Shown here: positions 40,401-48,802 of the stretch, one piece after another
How positions within the stretch are numbered: position 1 is the stretch's first letter
Layout: every line of letters begins with the position of its first letter
Assembly (NCBI RefSeq): GCF_028609885.1
Contig: NZ_CP063195.1
Location: 1,364,001 to 1,428,000 of the forward strand
Reading direction: 5' to 3'
DNA length: 64,000 nucleotides
Origin: Corynebacterium jeikeium
GTDB lineage: Bacteria; Actinomycetota; Actinomycetes; Mycobacteriales; Mycobacteriaceae
Program-made: the position numbers and the translations under genes
Notes under the pieces: generated by a model
Database searches by the model: none
What the model saw: only the letters and a program-made list of their open reading frames with translations
Told to the model about the DNA's origin: nothing

Positions 40401-41086
40401 ACGATCGGGGCGATCAGCTTCACCGCCGCCTCCGGCAAGGTGGCACACAGCGGACCTACCTGGCGCGGTTCATCGGCCAGCTCGGCCACAACTGCCCGCG
40501 CAATGTCGGCGGCGTCGGCTCCCTCCCCACTGTCCTCACTGGCTTCACTGTCCGCCCGGCGGTTATCCACCAGCTCGATCAGCTCCGGCACCCAGTCAGA
40601 GGCAATTCCTACGTGCGCAAATAGTCGCCCGAGCTCCCCGTCCGGCCCGCCGGATACCGCATCCATGGGATCCAGCCCAGCGGCGGAGAGTAGTTCCCCA
40701 AAACGCCCCTCGATCAGCTGGGTACGTGTGGGCGTCGGCTCCAAACCAAGGCCGTACCAGTACTCGGCTGGCAGTTCCGAGACCTCGTGGAACCGCGCGG
40801 CGCGGGAGAGCAACGTGGCGATTGTCAGCGCGGGACAGGCCTGCAGCAGGGCCTCCTCTGTGGAACCGGCGGCGACTTGGCGGGCGATGAAGGTGCCGAA
40901 GAAGCGGCTGGTGCGCTCCAGCTCGTCGCCGTCGATGTCTAGCTCTACGAAAAGTTCCACGTCGGCCAGCTTTCCGGCCAGAGCCGCCTCGGTGGACGAG
41001 GCCCACGGCAGGAGCGAATCCTGCATGTCGGAGATCGGGCTGGTGGTAGGTGCTGCGCTGGCTGGGATCTTCTCGCTGGAACTCAC
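37451..41086 (-). CDS. Unknown 1211-residue protein downstream of smc
   Basis: No family recognised. The N-terminal third (1-260) is helical and acidic, with an Asp/Glu/Ser-rich linker at about 176-195. The middle (about 260-830) is rich in predicted beta strands with spaced Trp and many Val/Leu alternations (PRLQLDTLRQRVVLRLPSQ; SWNGWVIRLLDLSECLSLHI), suggesting several beta-sandwich repeats. The last 350 residues are helical with charged stretches. No signal peptide, membrane helix, Walker motif or obvious nuclease motif. It starts 21 bp after smc and ends 22 bp before lysX, so cotranscription is likely. Confidence 0.85.
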   Translation of the reverse strand: MSSSEKIPASAAPTTSPISDMQDSLLPWASSTEAALAGKLADVELFVELDIDGDELERTSRFFGTFIARQVAAGSTEEALLQACPALTIATLLSRAARFHEVSELPAEYWYGLGLEPTPTRTQLIEGRFGELLSAAGLDPMDAVSGGPDGELGRLFAHVGIASDWVPELIELVDNRRADSEASEDSGEGADAADIARAVVAELADEPRQVGPLCATLPEAAVKLIAPIVEIVSHAAAHPDSWEYTLPAVELPALILEDVIEELRERPVGTQDRRHSVGVAHREDQPRLQLDTLRQRVVLRLPSQPLESEGKVHTEVRWRVDFDGEPAAFRTMHADNAGRAVTEILDIPVRQPLRKVSVRNANDGQHWQLPLVDTEDPVLVFTIRGTDLTDRVSLHHEQVYVVVPSETAAVDPVTGADIPVLEEQPMKSWNGWVIRLLDLSECLSLHIAKPGERSPSMAGVRAVDPRQRAQFVEPDDVVGGVETTSGKVIHSQSLQVEFPPTISGADEIWYLSVSAYAGPGKTGEAVSDEEPLEVPAEGGVFDVFDPEAWDSPWVGEYLVRLRGPRNESFRHEYALVEGLSLEMEFGGPSNQTRLPMAGGLSPVTVRLLPGEKPFEKIPPQKLGPTDRFSTTVVQTDAGDALPVIVKPSRLRYQLTMQGEDPMWRTDPIEVSARSIDTQTRFRVRPGFRPGMGSKAENLALMDDARVVIRNHHGSPVRTLKLETIDEVTWFVDLASAAGSLATLTSGAIELEFVEDRRVSVRLARIGPGFDYTASVDGDALFIHGGDESEETPVQFGAPGAGAWVWPITAPWQPAYFVELQATPSAAGTLEKSALAQGTLPAELVGAGPLSVQLFGRDRFNYLRAPVAAGQHAAVAQAEGYFGANKEDADTDPWVQLAAFLAGESEELPSDTATLSTLWDVQAGWLRGRFDVLDNLRTALTNNPRESVHAMSQSLVPAADRPAQFILSGLVHSTLVGAEAERSNPPWIAALEILGDMSLVDPEGASEEKEQDKRLRQELKKVAGQPAVQTVDTGRDVSLDTACIDSTTVQIAHMDPAQQKAVLDMFFGKAGVVPGALSEENSRLIAVFETFNKRAELSELLGDPELMKTAVTLLRKVKAANRQLYLSARVRFDRLEGVDTDTPENRWALTPVISMVFALATRMYAHKKMSSLGKLLSAYPGWAAMARLVPDLVTGDIVMADAMVRGVFGPTV
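38060..38078 (-). repeat. Dispersed motif copy inside the 1211-residue gene
   Basis: Minus-strand GGCGTCAGAAGAAAAAGAA encodes A-S-E-E-K-E in a charged linker of the C-terminal region. Confidence 0.5.
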
Positions 41087-41107
41087 GCAACCATCCTACG
41101 TCACCGG

Positions 41108-44100
41108 TCAGGCGGTCTTCTCGGGAGCCATCCTCTGCGAAATCACCCTGGTCACGCCATCGCCGCGCATTGTCACGCCGTACAGCACATTGGCTACGTC
41201 CATGGTGGGCTTCTGGTGGGTGATAACGATCAGCTGGGAATCCTTCCGCAGCTCCTCGAACAGGGCAATCAGGCGCCGCAGGTTCACATCATCCAGCGCG
41301 GCCTCGACCTCGTCCATCACGTAGAACGGGCTCGGGCGGGCCTTGAAGATCGCCACCAGCATCGCCAGGGCGGTCAGGGACTTCTCGCCACCGGACAGCA
41401 GCGACAGGCGCTTGACCTTCTTGCCCGGCGGGCGAGCCTCGACTTCGATGCCGGTGGTCAGCATGTCGTCCGGGTCAGTGAGCACCAGCCGGCCCGCGCC
41501 ACCCGGGAACAGGGTGCTGAAGACCTGCGGGAAGGCGACCTCGACGTCCTGCCACGCCTCGGTGAACAGTTGCAGGATCGTGGCATCCACGTCCGCGATG
41601 ACCTCGTGCAGGTCATTGCGCGCCCGCTCGACGTCGTCCAGCTGCTGGGCCAGGAAGTTGTATCGCTCCTCCAGCGCTTTGAACTCCTCCAGCGCCAGCG
41701 GGTTCACCTTGCCCAGGGAGTTCAGCGCCTTCTCGGCCTTCTTCAGCTCGGCCTTGGTAGCGGCCGCGTCGAAGTCCTCCGGCAGCTCCTCGGCCAGCAG
41801 CTGCTCGGCGGTGAGTCCCAGCTGCTCCATCGCGCCGGCCACCGCCTGCTCGATCTTGACCTGCGCCTGGGTGCGCGCCAGCTCAGCGGAGTGCGCGTTG
41901 TCGTTCATGCGCCCCAGGTGCGCGGTCAGCGCGGAGACCTTGTCGCGCTGCTGCGCCATCGTGGACTGCCACTGCTTGTGCGCCTGCTCGGTGTGCGAGC
42001 GGTTGGCCTCGGCAGTGGCCAGCGCGTCGGCGATGCGTTCGGCGATGCGCTGGGCCTGTTCGCGCACGCACGTGGCCATCTCGCGGGCGGCGGCGCGACG
42101 GGCCTGTTGCTGCTGGTGGTGTTTACGCGCGGCTTCTTCCGCCCGGGCTTGCCGGCGCAGGTTCTCCGCCTTGCCACGGGTAGATTGCGCGCGTTCCTCG
42201 GCGGTGCGCTGGGCCAGGCGGGCTTCCATCTCCATGGTCTTGATCTGCGAAAGGTGCAGCGCGGCAGCATCTCGTTCAGCCGAGGACGGCTCGGTCGTGT
42301 GCTCCTCGTCGTCCACGCGCGCCACGCGGTCGGCCAGCTCGTCGAGTTCCTCAGTGGCCTTCGCCAGGCGCTGTTCGGCGGATTGTTGCTCGGCGGTGCT
42401 GCGCTCCAGCTGGCGTTGCGCTGCCTCGCCCTGCTTCTGCAGTGCGCTCAGGCGCTTGGCCGCCGCATCACGCAGTGCCCGATGCTCCTGTTCCGCCGCG
42501 CGCGCCGCAGCCGCGGCGGTACGCAGGTCGCTGGCCGCGTCGAGTGCACCGGATAGTGCGGCCTGCAGGTCGCCTAGTTCCTTCTTTTTCTTTGTGACGC
42601 CCTCTGTCTCCGCCGCAATCTTATCCGCCAACTCGACAGGGGTTGTCCCGCCGGAGCCGCTGGCGACCCACCCGGCGCCGTAGACGGAGCCTTCCTTCGT
42701 CACCGCGCGCAGGCGCGGGTCCGCGGCCACGACCTTTCGGGCTTCCGCTGCACTGCCCACGGCCACGACGTCCACCAGCAGGGCTGTCAGGGGGCGCAGC
42801 AGGTCGGCGGGCACGTCCATCAGGTCCAGCAGCCACTTGCCTGCGGAGACGTCCGTATCCAGGCGGAACGTCGCGCTCGTGTCCCCCTCCGGGGCTCCCG
42901 GGTCCAGCAGCACCGCGCGGCCTTCGCGGGCATCGGTGAGGGCGGAAATGAGGGCGTCAGAAAGAGGGGCAACAATTCCCGAGCTCGCCGCATCGCCCAA
43001 AACGGCGGCCGCGGCGGCACCCCATCCGTCGTGAATGTGCAGCTGCTCGGCCAGGCGGCGGGTAGCGATGCCCTCCTTGTCGGCGGCGCGGACAACCACC
43101 GCAGCGCCGTCGGTGGGTGTCAGGCGGTCCTGCCAGGCGGCAATGGTGGCCTCGGCGGTGGCGATGTCGCGCTCCAGCTGCAGCTGCTCGGCGCGCAACT
43201 GTTCGGCGCGCTCCTCCGCGCCTGCGGCCTCGCGGTCGGCCTGGGTGCGGGTTTCCTCCAGGTCGCCGCCCGAAGCCTCGGTCTCGCGCAGAGCCTCCTC
43301 CGCCTCGGTGATGTCCTCCATCAGGCCGTCGAGGGTTTCCTGCTGCTCGGCAGCATTTTCTTGCAGGCGCTCGACCTCCGCGGCGGCGTTGTCGCGCTGG
43401 GTGGCGGCGGCCTCGTGCTGGGCCAGCAGGCGCACCACGCCCTCGCGCCGGTCGGCAATGGCGCGGACCTGGGCGAAGTGTTCCTGCTCGGCGGCGTGGG
43501 CGGCCTCCTCTGCCTCCGCGACCTGTTCGGCGATCGTCTCCAGCTTCTCAGCGGCGATCTCCACGTTCTCTTCCAGCTCCGCCTGCTCCTCGGCGGCGCG
43601 CTCGGCGCGTTCCAGCAGCTCTTGCGGGTCGGGGCCCGACCATTCGGCGACCTGAGCCTGTTCCGCGCGGTCGGTGGCGATACGCAGGGTGGCGGAGTTC
43701 TTCTCCTGCACTGCGGACAGCCGGTACCAGAGGTTTTTCGCCGCCTCGGCTTCCTCCAGGGCTGTGCGTAGTTCTTCCTCGGTGACGGCCAGAGTCTCGC
43801 TGTGTTCCTCCAGCTCCGCCTGCAGTTCAGCGCGCTGTTCGGCCAGCATTTCGCTGCGCCGCGTCGAGTCGTTGAGCTCCTCGGATAGCTGCTTGACCTT
43901 GTGCGCAGCCAGCTGCACGCGCGTGCTGCGGATGGTGGCCTGCACGGCGGAGGCCTTCTGCGCGGCCTCTGCCTGGCGCGCCAGCGGCCCGAGCTGTTTG
44001 CGCAGCTCGTCGGTCAGGTCGTGCAGACGGTCGAGGTTGGCCTGCATGTTGACGAGCTTGCGTTGCGCCTTTTCTTTTCGACGCCGATGCTTCAGCACAC

Positions 44101-44596
44101 CAGCGGCCTCCTCGATGAAGGCGCGGCGCTCCTCGGGGCGCGATTCCAGGATCTGCGATAGTCGGCCTTGCCCGACGATCACGTGCATTTCGCGGCCGAT
44201 GCCGGAGTCGCTCAGCAGCTCCTGGATGTCCATCAGGCGGGCCTTGGCCCCGTTGATCTCGTATTCCGAAGCGCCGTCGCGGAACATGCGGCGCGTGATG
44301 GAAACCTCGGAATATTCGATGGGCAGCTTGCCATCGGAGTTGTCGATAGTCAGAGTGACTTCCGCGCGCCCCAGCGGCTTGCGGTCCCCCGTTCCGGCGA
44401 AGATGACGTCTTCCATCTTCCCGCCACGCAGGGTCTTCGCCCCCTGCTCCCCCATGACCCAAGCCAAGGCATCCACAACATTGGATTTTCCGGAACCGTT
44501 GGGCCCCACCACAGCGCAGATGCCTGGCTCTAATTTCAGGGTCGTCGCGGACGCGAAGGACTTGAATCCTTTGAGCGTCAACGACTTTAAGTGCAT
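41108..44596 (-). CDS. smc: Chromosome segregation ATPase SMC
   Basis: Condensin core subunit. 1162 residues. The N-terminal head has Walker A (VGPNGSGKSNVVDAL), then a coiled coil (about 165-500), a hinge (about 510-660, with WGAAAAAVLGDAASSGIV), a returning coil, and a C-terminal head with the ABC signature (LLSGGEKSLTALAML) and Walker B (FYVMDEVEAALDD). A copy of the dispersed motif encodes GVTKKKKE just after the hinge. The coding start MHLKSLTLKGFKSFA is family-typical. Confidence 0.98.
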   Translation of the reverse strand: MHLKSLTLKGFKSFASATTLKLEPGICAVVGPNGSGKSNVVDALAWVMGEQGAKTLRGGKMEDVIFAGTGDRKPLGRAEVTLTIDNSDGKLPIEYSEVSITRRMFRDGASEYEINGAKARLMDIQELLSDSGIGREMHVIVGQGRLSQILESRPEERRAFIEEAAGVLKHRRRKEKAQRKLVNMQANLDRLHDLTDELRKQLGPLARQAEAAQKASAVQATIRSTRVQLAAHKVKQLSEELNDSTRRSEMLAEQRAELQAELEEHSETLAVTEEELRTALEEAEAAKNLWYRLSAVQEKNSATLRIATDRAEQAQVAEWSGPDPQELLERAERAAEEQAELEENVEIAAEKLETIAEQVAEAEEAAHAAEQEHFAQVRAIADRREGVVRLLAQHEAAATQRDNAAAEVERLQENAAEQQETLDGLMEDITEAEEALRETEASGGDLEETRTQADREAAGAEERAEQLRAEQLQLERDIATAEATIAAWQDRLTPTDGAAVVVRAADKEGIATRRLAEQLHIHDGWGAAAAAVLGDAASSGIVAPLSDALISALTDAREGRAVLLDPGAPEGDTSATFRLDTDVSAGKWLLDLMDVPADLLRPLTALLVDVVAVGSAAEARKVVAADPRLRAVTKEGSVYGAGWVASGSGGTTPVELADKIAAETEGVTKKKKELGDLQAALSGALDAASDLRTAAAAARAAEQEHRALRDAAAKRLSALQKQGEAAQRQLERSTAEQQSAEQRLAKATEELDELADRVARVDDEEHTTEPSSAERDAAALHLSQIKTMEMEARLAQRTAEERAQSTRGKAENLRRQARAEEAARKHHQQQQARRAAAREMATCVREQAQRIAERIADALATAEANRSHTEQAHKQWQSTMAQQRDKVSALTAHLGRMNDNAHSAELARTQAQVKIEQAVAGAMEQLGLTAEQLLAEELPEDFDAAATKAELKKAEKALNSLGKVNPLALEEFKALEERYNFLAQQLDDVERARNDLHEVIADVDATILQLFTEAWQDVEVAFPQVFSTLFPGGAGRLVLTDPDDMLTTGIEVEARPPGKKVKRLSLLSGGEKSLTALAMLVAIFKARPSPFYVMDEVEAALDDVNLRRLIALFEELRKDSQLIVITHQKPTMDVANVLYGVTMRGDGVTRVISQRMAPEKTA
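42581..42601 (-). repeat. Dispersed motif copy inside smc
   Basis: Minus-strand GGCGTCACAAAGAAAAAGAA encodes G-V-T-K-K-K-K-E at the base of the coiled coil after the hinge. Confidence 0.55.
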
Positions 44597-44624
44597 TGCC
44601 TGATGCTATCAAAGCGATCCGGCG

Positions 44625-45026
44625 CTAAGCAGCTTCCTGCGCCCTAAACACCCAAGTGTTTTGCAACACGAAGTTGAGAACTGTAGCGACGGCCTGGGAG
44701 ACGAACCACGACCAGAACAGTATGTGTGGCAAGTCAGTTCCCCAGTTCCGCATCAAAGCATCGACGACAACCGCTGTTAAGAAACAAATGGTGTAAACCA
44801 CCGCGGCGCGAGCCTTCTCAGTTCCCGAACGATCCCCCTGGAACGTGAAGAAGCTGTTGAGGTAGTAGGCAACCGTGCTTCCCACAATGTAACTGCAAGC
44901 GCGCGCGACGAAGCCAATGACTCCGAGATTGAGCAGCAGCGTCCTCGTACCGAAGTCAAAGCACGCCCCTACCACGCCGACGAGCGTGAAGATTACGAGT
45001 TTCCTGGTTAGCGCGGGCAGTTCCAT
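44625..45026 (-). CDS. GtrA-family membrane protein
   Basis: 133 residues with four membrane helices and the GtrA/DPMS pattern: FTLVGVVGACFDFGTRTLLL, YIVGSTVAYYLNSFFTF and the C-terminal FVLQNTWVFR. GtrA proteins are thought to help move polyprenyl-linked sugars across the membrane. It lies between an AGCS transporter (6 bp gap) and smc (28 bp gap), where mycobacteria carry acyP, so the pair looks like a lineage-specific insertion. Confidence 0.82.
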   Translation of the reverse strand: MELPALTRKLVIFTLVGVVGACFDFGTRTLLLNLGVIGFVARACSYIVGSTVAYYLNSFFTFQGDRSGTEKARAAVVYTICFLTAVVVDALMRNWGTDLPHILFWSWFVSQAVATVLNFVLQNTWVFRAQEAA

Positions 45027-45032
45027 CTGTTC

Positions 45033-46508
45033 TTAGGCGGTTGCGCCGTTGTGAACCTCACGGCGCTGGCACTCCGGGTCCGTGCCATCCCAGCACTCGA
45101 CGTTCTTCAACTCCGGCAGGCTGTCGCGGTGGAAGATCGGATCCATGCCCGCGGCCTTCTGCTGGGAGAAGTCCCGCAGCAGCTTGATGGCCACCCCGCC
45201 CAGCGGGACGATGGCGCAGAGGTTGATCAGAACCATCGTCGCGGCGAAGGTGTCGGCCAGAGACCACACCAGTGGGACGGTACCGATGGCGCCGCCGAAC
45301 ACGCAGAGCACGACGAGCACGCGGAAAATGTTCAGCTTGGTCTTGGACTTGGTGAAGTACTCCACGTTCGCCTGAGCCAGGTAGTAGTTGCCCAGCACGG
45401 AGGAGAACGCCAGGAAGAACAGAATGATCGTGATGAAGTGAGTGCCCCACTCGCCCACCTGAGCCGACAGCGCGCTCTGGGTCAGGTTGGCAGTCTGCAC
45501 GCCTTCACCATAAGCCGGATCGGAGAGCAGGATGATGAAGGCCGTGATGGTACAAACCACCAGCGTGTCGAAATACACGCCCAGGGTCTGCACCAGGCCC
45601 TGCTTGACCGGGTGCGATACTGCCGCGGTGGCGGCGGCGTTCGGTGCAGAGCCCTGGCCGGCCTCGTTGGAGAACAGACCACGGCGCATGCCGTTCATGA
45701 ACGCCGCACCCAGGGTGGCACCGGCGATCTCCTTGATGCCCAGGGCGTGCTCCACGATGGTGCCGAACATCGCCGGAACCTCGCTGATGTTGATGGCCAG
45801 AACGATCACACCCAACACGATGTAGGCACTGGCCATGAGCGGGACGATCACCTGGGTGGCATTAGCGATGCGCTTCACGCCGCCGAAGATCACCAGTGCG
45901 GTCAGTGCGGCCACCAGCAGGCCCGTAGCGACCTTCAGCCAGGTGGCGTCGGGCGCAATGTTGGGGTTCAGGGAGTGCAGGGACGAGCCCGCAGCCTCCG
46001 CGATGGAGTTAGTCTGCACGGCGTTGTACACAAAGCCGTAGGTGATGGTGATGGCGATGCCGAAGATCAGAGCCAGCGGCTTCGCGCCCAGCCCCTTGGT
46101 CATGTAGTAGGCCGGGCCGCCCACGTAGCCGTCCTTATCGCGGGTTTTCCACAGCTGCGCTAGCGTGGCCTCCACGAATGCGGTCGCGCCACCGACCAAA
46201 GCCACGACCCACATCCAAAACACCGCGCCCGGCCCGCCGAGAGTGATGGCGATAGCCACGCCCACCACGTTGCCTGTACCCACGCGCGACGCTGCCGAGA
46301 TGCTGAACGCCTGGAATGCGGAGATGTTCTCTCCGCTCTTGCCGACCGCCGGTTCCTTCACCGAGCGGAACATGTCCGGCACCATGCGGATCTGCACTAC
46401 CAGGGTGCGAATGCCGAAGTAAGCTCCGGCTGCGAGCAGGAAGACGGGGATGATCTTCCAAATATTTTCGTTCAGCGTATTCGCCACGAAATTTTCAATT
46501 GTTTCCAT
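45033..46508 (-). CDS. AGCS-family sodium:amino acid (alanine/glycine) symporter
   Basis: 491 residues, about 11 membrane helices. Family blocks: ISAASRVGTGNVVGVAIAITLGGPGAVFWMWVVAL, GPAYYMTKGLG and GMRRGLFSNEAGQGSAPNAAATA. It should import alanine or glycine with sodium; the exact substrate cannot be read. Directly followed by the GtrA gene. A 115 bp spacer separates it from mutM. Confidence 0.9.
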   Translation of the reverse strand: METIENFVANTLNENIWKIIPVFLLAAGAYFGIRTLVVQIRMVPDMFRSVKEPAVGKSGENISAFQAFSISAASRVGTGNVVGVAIAITLGGPGAVFWMWVVALVGGATAFVEATLAQLWKTRDKDGYVGGPAYYMTKGLGAKPLALIFGIAITITYGFVYNAVQTNSIAEAAGSSLHSLNPNIAPDATWLKVATGLLVAALTALVIFGGVKRIANATQVIVPLMASAYIVLGVIVLAINISEVPAMFGTIVEHALGIKEIAGATLGAAFMNGMRRGLFSNEAGQGSAPNAAATAAVSHPVKQGLVQTLGVYFDTLVVCTITAFIILLSDPAYGEGVQTANLTQSALSAQVGEWGTHFITIILFFLAFSSVLGNYYLAQANVEYFTKSKTKLNIFRVLVVLCVFGGAIGTVPLVWSLADTFAATMVLINLCAIVPLGGVAIKLLRDFSQQKAAGMDPIFHRDSLPELKNVECWDGTDPECQRREVHNGATA

Positions 46509-46623
46509 GCGCAGAAATTTACCCGAAACTAGTGCCAGAAAATAAATGCGACATGTTCACTTTTCTTGGCCTATCCTTGCAGCTCAGGAAGCTTTAAGGT
46601 TTAGCCGTCCACCCGCGCTACCC

Positions 46624-47490
46624 CTACTTCTGGCACGTCGCGCAATAGTGCGTCGATCGCCCGCCAACGACAACCCGCTTGATCGGCGCCCCGCACCTCT
46701 TGCAGGCTTCGCCGCCGCGCCCGTAGACGTTCAGCGAGCGCGAAAAGTACCCCGACGCACCGTTGACGTTCACATACAGCGAATCGAAGCTGGTTCCGCC
46801 CTGCTCCAAGGCACGCTCCATCACCTCCGCCGCCGACTGCAGAACCCGGTGCAGGGTGGGCCTACTCAGCAGCGCCGCGCTGCGCCGCGGACGCACTCCG
46901 GCCAGGAACAGCGCCTCGTCGGCGTAGATGTTGCCAATCCCGGAGACGACCTCCTGGTTCAGCAACACCATCTTCACCGCCGCACGCTTGGACTTCATCC
47001 GCTCCACCGCAGCCTGCGCGTCGAAGGCAGGCTCTAGCGGATCGGCACTGATGTGGCTGACATTCTGGGGTAAAAAATTTTTTGGTGACGCCACCCCGGC
47101 CCCCACTGCCCACGGATCCGGCACGGCCTTTTCCAGCCGCCACTCGCCGAAGGTTCGCTGATCCACGAAGCACAGCTCACGCCCATCGGATAGCCCCGCC
47201 CGGATGCGCACGTGCGGGGATTGCACCTGGCCGGGCTCGGCCACGAGCATCTGGCCACTCATGCCCAGGTGCACTTGCAACAGGAAGTCCTCGCCGAAAT
47301 CCAACCACAAGAATTTTCCGCGGCGTTTAACTGCGGAGACGGTGGCGTCACGAAGAAAAGAAACAAGAACTTCCGGTTCCCCAGAGCGCACGGCGCGCGG
47401 GTGACAAACCTCGACGTCGGTAAAGCGGCGGCCAACCAGATGTTCTTCGAGGCCGCGGCGGACGACCTCAACCTCTGGGAGTTCAGGCAC
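46624..47490 (-). CDS. mutM: Formamidopyrimidine-DNA glycosylase
   Basis: Removes 8-oxoguanine and formamidopyrimidines. The catalytic N-terminal Pro and Glu are in MPELPEVEVVRRGLE; the lesion-binding loop and H2TH region include VSGIGNIYADEALF; the zinc finger is CKRCGAPIKRVVVGGRSTHYCATC with four Cys. 288 residues. Two copies of the GGCGTCA motif lie within the gene: one sense (GVASPKNF insert, 47072-47095), one antisense (47341-47370). It overlaps rnc by 8 bp. Confidence 0.97.
   Translation of the reverse strand: MPELPEVEVVRRGLEEHLVGRRFTDVEVCHPRAVRSGEPEVLVSFLRDATVSAVKRRGKFLWLDFGEDFLLQVHLGMSGQMLVAEPGQVQSPHVRIRAGLSDGRELCFVDQRTFGEWRLEKAVPDPWAVGAGVASPKNFLPQNVSHISADPLEPAFDAQAAVERMKSKRAAVKMVLLNQEVVSGIGNIYADEALFLAGVRPRRSAALLSRPTLHRVLQSAAEVMERALEQGGTSFDSLYVNVNGASGYFSRSLNVYGRGGEACKRCGAPIKRVVVGGRSTHYCATCQK
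47072..47095 (-). repeat. Hybrid motif copy in mutM: GGCGTCA motif joined to an A6T6 tract
   Basis: On the minus strand GGTGGCGTCACC runs directly into AAAAAATTTTTT. It encodes V-A-S-P-K-N-F in a loop before the VSHISADP block. Confidence 0.6.
47341..47370 (+). repeat. Dispersed motif copy in mutM, antisense
   Basis: Plus-strand GGTGGCGTCACGAAGAAAAG plus more purines. In the mutM frame it is read from the other strand as V-S-F-L-R-D-A-T-V, so the motif is kept whichever strand codes. Confidence 0.55.
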
Positions 47491-48217
47491 GCTCGTTGAG
47501 CTTCTGCACGGCCTGCTTAGCAGCGGCGTGCTCGGCGACCTTCTTGGTGTGGCCCTCTCCGTGGGTCACCAGATCCTCGATGGTGACGGTGGCATAGAAG
47601 GTCTTGTCGTGCTCCGGGCCTTCGCCGCGGACCTCGTAGGTGGGCAGGGGCAGCTTCATGTCGGAGAGCTTCTCCAGCAGCACGGTCTTCCAGTCCATCG
47701 TCAGGCCGGTGGTGGGAGCCTCGGTGATCTTCTCGGCGAACAGGCGCAGCACCGTGGCGCGGGCAACGTCGAAGCCGTGGTGCAGGTAGATCGCGCCGAG
47801 CATGGACTCCACCGAGTCCGCCAGGATGGAGTGCTTGTCTTTACCGCCGGTCAGCATCTCGCCGCGGCCGAGCAGGATGTAGTCGCCCATGCCGAGGTGA
47901 CGTGCGACATCCGCCAATGCGTACATATTCACCACGCCGGAGCGCATCTTAGAAATGTCGGATTCCGCGCGCTCCGGGAACTGGCGGTACAGCTGCTCTG
48001 CGACGGCCAGGCCCAGCACTGCGTCCCCCAGGAACTCCAGGCGCTCGTTGTTCGGCAGGTGGCCGTTTTCGTTGGCGAAGGAGCGGTGGGTCAGCGCCAG
48101 TCGCAGCAGGTCGTCGGGCAGGTCCACGCCCCACGCTTCCAGCAGCGGTGCGTGGTCGGACTTGCCATAGGCGGCGTTGAGCGCGGCCTCGCCGGTCAGT
48201 CGGCGTTTACGAGCCAT
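47483..48217 (-). CDS. rnc: Ribonuclease III
   Basis: Double-strand-specific RNase for rRNA and mRNA processing. The catalytic signature NERLEFLGDAVLGLAVAEQLY is present, with the second acidic site in ADSVESMLGAIYLHHG. The C-terminal dsRNA-binding domain is DWKTVLLEKLSDM ... HTKKVAEHAAAKQAVQKL. 244 residues. Overlaps mutM by 8 bp; 24 bp after the DUF177 gene. Confidence 0.97.
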   Translation of the reverse strand: MARKRRLTGEAALNAAYGKSDHAPLLEAWGVDLPDDLLRLALTHRSFANENGHLPNNERLEFLGDAVLGLAVAEQLYRQFPERAESDISKMRSGVVNMYALADVARHLGMGDYILLGRGEMLTGGKDKHSILADSVESMLGAIYLHHGFDVARATVLRLFAEKITEAPTTGLTMDWKTVLLEKLSDMKLPLPTYEVRGEGPEHDKTFYATVTIEDLVTHGEGHTKKVAEHAAAKQAVQKLNERA

Positions 48218-48241
48218 TGGGTTTCGGGTTGCCTTTCCTTT

Positions 48242-48784
48242 TTAGAGGTTCTTGAACTTCTCCAGGCCGGCCCAACGTGGGTCCGGGCGGTCCTCTTCCT
48301 CGACTTCCTCACTGATGCCGTCCGGAGCCGGGGTTTCCTCTCGGCACTCAGCACCGTAGTCAGCGCACACGGGGCTGAACGGGGCATTCAGGCCAGCCTC
48401 ATCGATGACAAGCTGGGTGATGTCGATGGCGTTATCTTGCACCAGCAGCGGCTCTTCCTCGTCCTCTGCATCGTCGCCCTCGGCACTGTCATCGGTGATG
48501 AAGTCCGGGGTCAGGCCGAAAACGTCGCTGATGGAGTACTCCAGGGTGGTGGAAAGCTCCTGCAGGCAGCGGGAGCACGTTCCCTTGGCCTCGCCGCTGA
48601 CCTGCAGGTTGGCCATAATTGCCTCGCCCAAGTTCGCCAGGGTTCCATGAACTTCGACGGGTGCGCCCTCTGCCACGCCCAGCATATTGCCGCCCCACGG
48701 TACGGGTGACGCCCCTTGGGCATCGACCGGCTCGCTGAGTCCAGTAGGGATGTCGCCGACTGCAAGAACGAAGGGGTTACTCAT
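48242..48784 (-). CDS. DUF177/YceD-family protein
   Basis: 180 residues, acidic. The family hallmark is a CxRC...C pair: CSRCLQELSTTLEYSI and later VCADYGAEC. YceD proteins affect 23S rRNA or rpmF expression in other bacteria; the biochemical role is unsettled. In mycobacteria this gene stands at the same place upstream of rnc. It carries a TGACGCC heptamer without an A tract. Confidence 0.85.
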   Translation of the reverse strand: MSNPFVLAVGDIPTGLSEPVDAQGASPVPWGGNMLGVAEGAPVEVHGTLANLGEAIMANLQVSGEAKGTCSRCLQELSTTLEYSISDVFGLTPDFITDDSAEGDDAEDEEEPLLVQDNAIDITQLVIDEAGLNAPFSPVCADYGAECREETPAPDGISEEVEEEDRPDPRWAGLEKFKNL

Positions 48785-48802
48785 ACCCTTCTTTTTACCC
48801 GT

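Noticed and set aside
40560..40570. TTATCCACC in the 1211-residue gene and a similar 9-mer near 50460 in rsmD
   Set aside because: One base off the DnaA box, inside coding sequence, without partner boxes.
41216..42683. Two plus-strand frames of 446 codons opposite smc
   Set aside because: Antisense to the SMC coiled coil; one is Leu/Gly/Arg-rich, the other Ser/Ala-rich, typical of shadows.
48707..48713. TGACGCC in the DUF177 gene, also at 40267, 50375 and 51171
   Set aside because: The heptamer alone occurs about as often as chance would give; no adjacent A/T tract, so not counted as motif copies.
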